A stretch of 64,000 nt of DNA, taken from Granulosicoccus sp045106475. GTDB taxonomy: Bacteria; Pseudomonadota; Gammaproteobacteria; Granulosicoccales; Granulosicoccaceae. Each line of letters begins with the position of its first letter. Within the stretch, counting starts at the first letter, position 1. Below the pieces are notes generated by a model, which worked only from the letters and a program-made list of their open reading frames with translations, did not search any database and had not been told where the DNA came from. The stretch spans positions 24,836 to 88,835 of the forward strand of contig JBGCEO010000010.1 of the NCBI GenBank assembly GCA_045106475.1, given 5' to 3'. Below, in pieces: positions 63,441 to 64,000 of this stretch. The position numbers were made by a program, and so were the translations under genes.

Positions 63441-64000
63441 TGCGACTGCGTGACCAGCTCTCCAGTACTGCAATACACGGTGTACTACTTGCTTGGACTG
63501 CGCTTGCGATTTTCCCGCTTCTGTTGATCATATTAAACAGCCTTAAAACACGAAAAGCGATCTTTGGTGACCCCTTAGGACTACCCACAGGCAAAGCCTT
63601 ATCTTTCAAAGGCTATGAAAGTGTGATGACCAACAGTGACTTCCCGATGTTTTTTGGCAATAGCCTGATTGTCACCTGCGTCTCGCTTTTTCTTATATTG
63701 CTGTTCGGTGCAATGGCAGCACATGCGGTATCCGAATATCAATTTAAGGGCAACACCTTCATTGGCATCTATCTCATTGTTGGCATCATGGTACCCATCC
63801 GCTTGGGCACAGTCGCTCTGCTCAATCTCATTGTAGATTTGGGACTGGCCAATACACTAACAGCCCTGATTCTTGTCTATACGGCACAGGGCCTACCTAT
63901 TGCAATATTCATATTCACAGAGTTTCTGCGCTCTGTGTCGCGCGAGATAAAAGACAGTGCACGCATCGATGGATTATCCGAGTATCGGATATTTTTTGAA
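63440..64000 (+). CDS. Sugar ABC transporter permease 2 (cut by window end)
   Basis: The ATG at 63440 overlaps the first permease stop (TGATG) and the frame stays open to the end of the window, 187 codons. It begins MRLRDQLSSTAIHGVLLAW, has MalG-like helices and reaches the EAA loop, with KDSARIDGLSEYRIFFE as the last residues. The remaining C-terminal part and presumably the ATPase lie outside the window. Confidence 0.88.
   Translation, partial: MRLRDQLSSTAIHGVLLAWTALAIFPLLLIILNSLKTRKAIFGDPLGLPTGKALSFKGYESVMTNSDFPMFFGNSLIVTCVSLFLILLFGAMAAHAVSEYQFKGNTFIGIYLIVGIMVPIRLGTVALLNLIVDLGLANTLTALILVYTAQGLPIAIFIFTEFLRSVSREIKDSARIDGLSEYRIFFE

Overview
The window reads as a chromosomal segment of a free-living, motile, Gram-negative gammaproteobacterium, probably marine or aquatic. 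The reasons are the conserved gene orders murJ-ribF-ileS-lspA-ispH, apbC/metG divergent and argS-SPOR, a six-gene rsx/rnf operon, many outer-membrane beta-barrel and lipoprotein genes, and a chemotaxis set without enteric features. Base composition looks close to 50% GC by eye. I cannot name the genus from sequence alone. No rRNA, tRNA, CRISPR array or prophage was recognised.

Layout. 1-7 kb (+): murJ (5' end outside the window), ribF, ileS, lspA, ispH and a GFA-family enzyme. 7-11 kb (-): an HDOD/cyclic-nucleotide-binding-like regulator and a two-gene operon of a small outer-membrane barrel and a lipoprotein with five Ig-like (Big_1-type) units. 11.3-16.8 kb: a TlpA-like thioredoxin with hemJ, then rppH, dcd-apbC, and metG. 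16.8-21.9 kb (+): rsxABCDGE, translationally coupled throughout. 21.9-26.2 kb: a DUF1841 protein, a YcbB-type L,D-transpeptidase, mazG (its stop codon lies inside an 8-bp tandem repeat) and a YfaZ-like barrel. 26.3-33.8 kb (-): hrpA, a RAYT (REP-associated transposase) with REP-like repeats, a SPOR protein and argS. 33.9-42.1 kb (-): a DUF481 protein, cheA with two Hpt and two CheW domains, cheB, and priA, with a cluster of DnaA boxes upstream. 42.6-47.4 kb: three-subunit transhydrogenase (pntAA with an unusual C-terminal extension, pntAB, pntB) and divergent hemH. 47.5-50.7 kb (-): an operon of calcium-binding/peptidoglycan-binding lipoprotein, anchored HEAT-repeat protein and beta-lactamase-fold hydrolase. 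50.9-56.5 kb (-): mcp, then cheW-cheY-cheB-cheR-cheX. 56.9-58.1 kb (+): a DUF937 membrane protein. 58.2-64 kb: murQ-nagA-sugar kinase (-) divergent from a sugar ABC transporter (+, cut by the window end).

How the genes work together. The two che loci together supply a full signalling core: a receptor, CheW, CheA, CheY, CheR, two CheB and a CheX-type phosphatase instead of CheZ. The amino-sugar genes describe uptake by an ABC importer, phosphorylation, MurNAc-6-phosphate etherase cleavage and GlcNAc-6-phosphate deacetylation, which is consistent with salvage of cell-wall sugars. Rnf and transhydrogenase both couple redox reactions to ion gradients.

The features most worth a second look are the RAYT island whose repeats form the hrpA start codon and abut the SPOR gene stop, the DnaA-box cluster beside priA, the PntAA extension, the 8-bp repeat at mazG, and the uncharacterised surface-protein operons.
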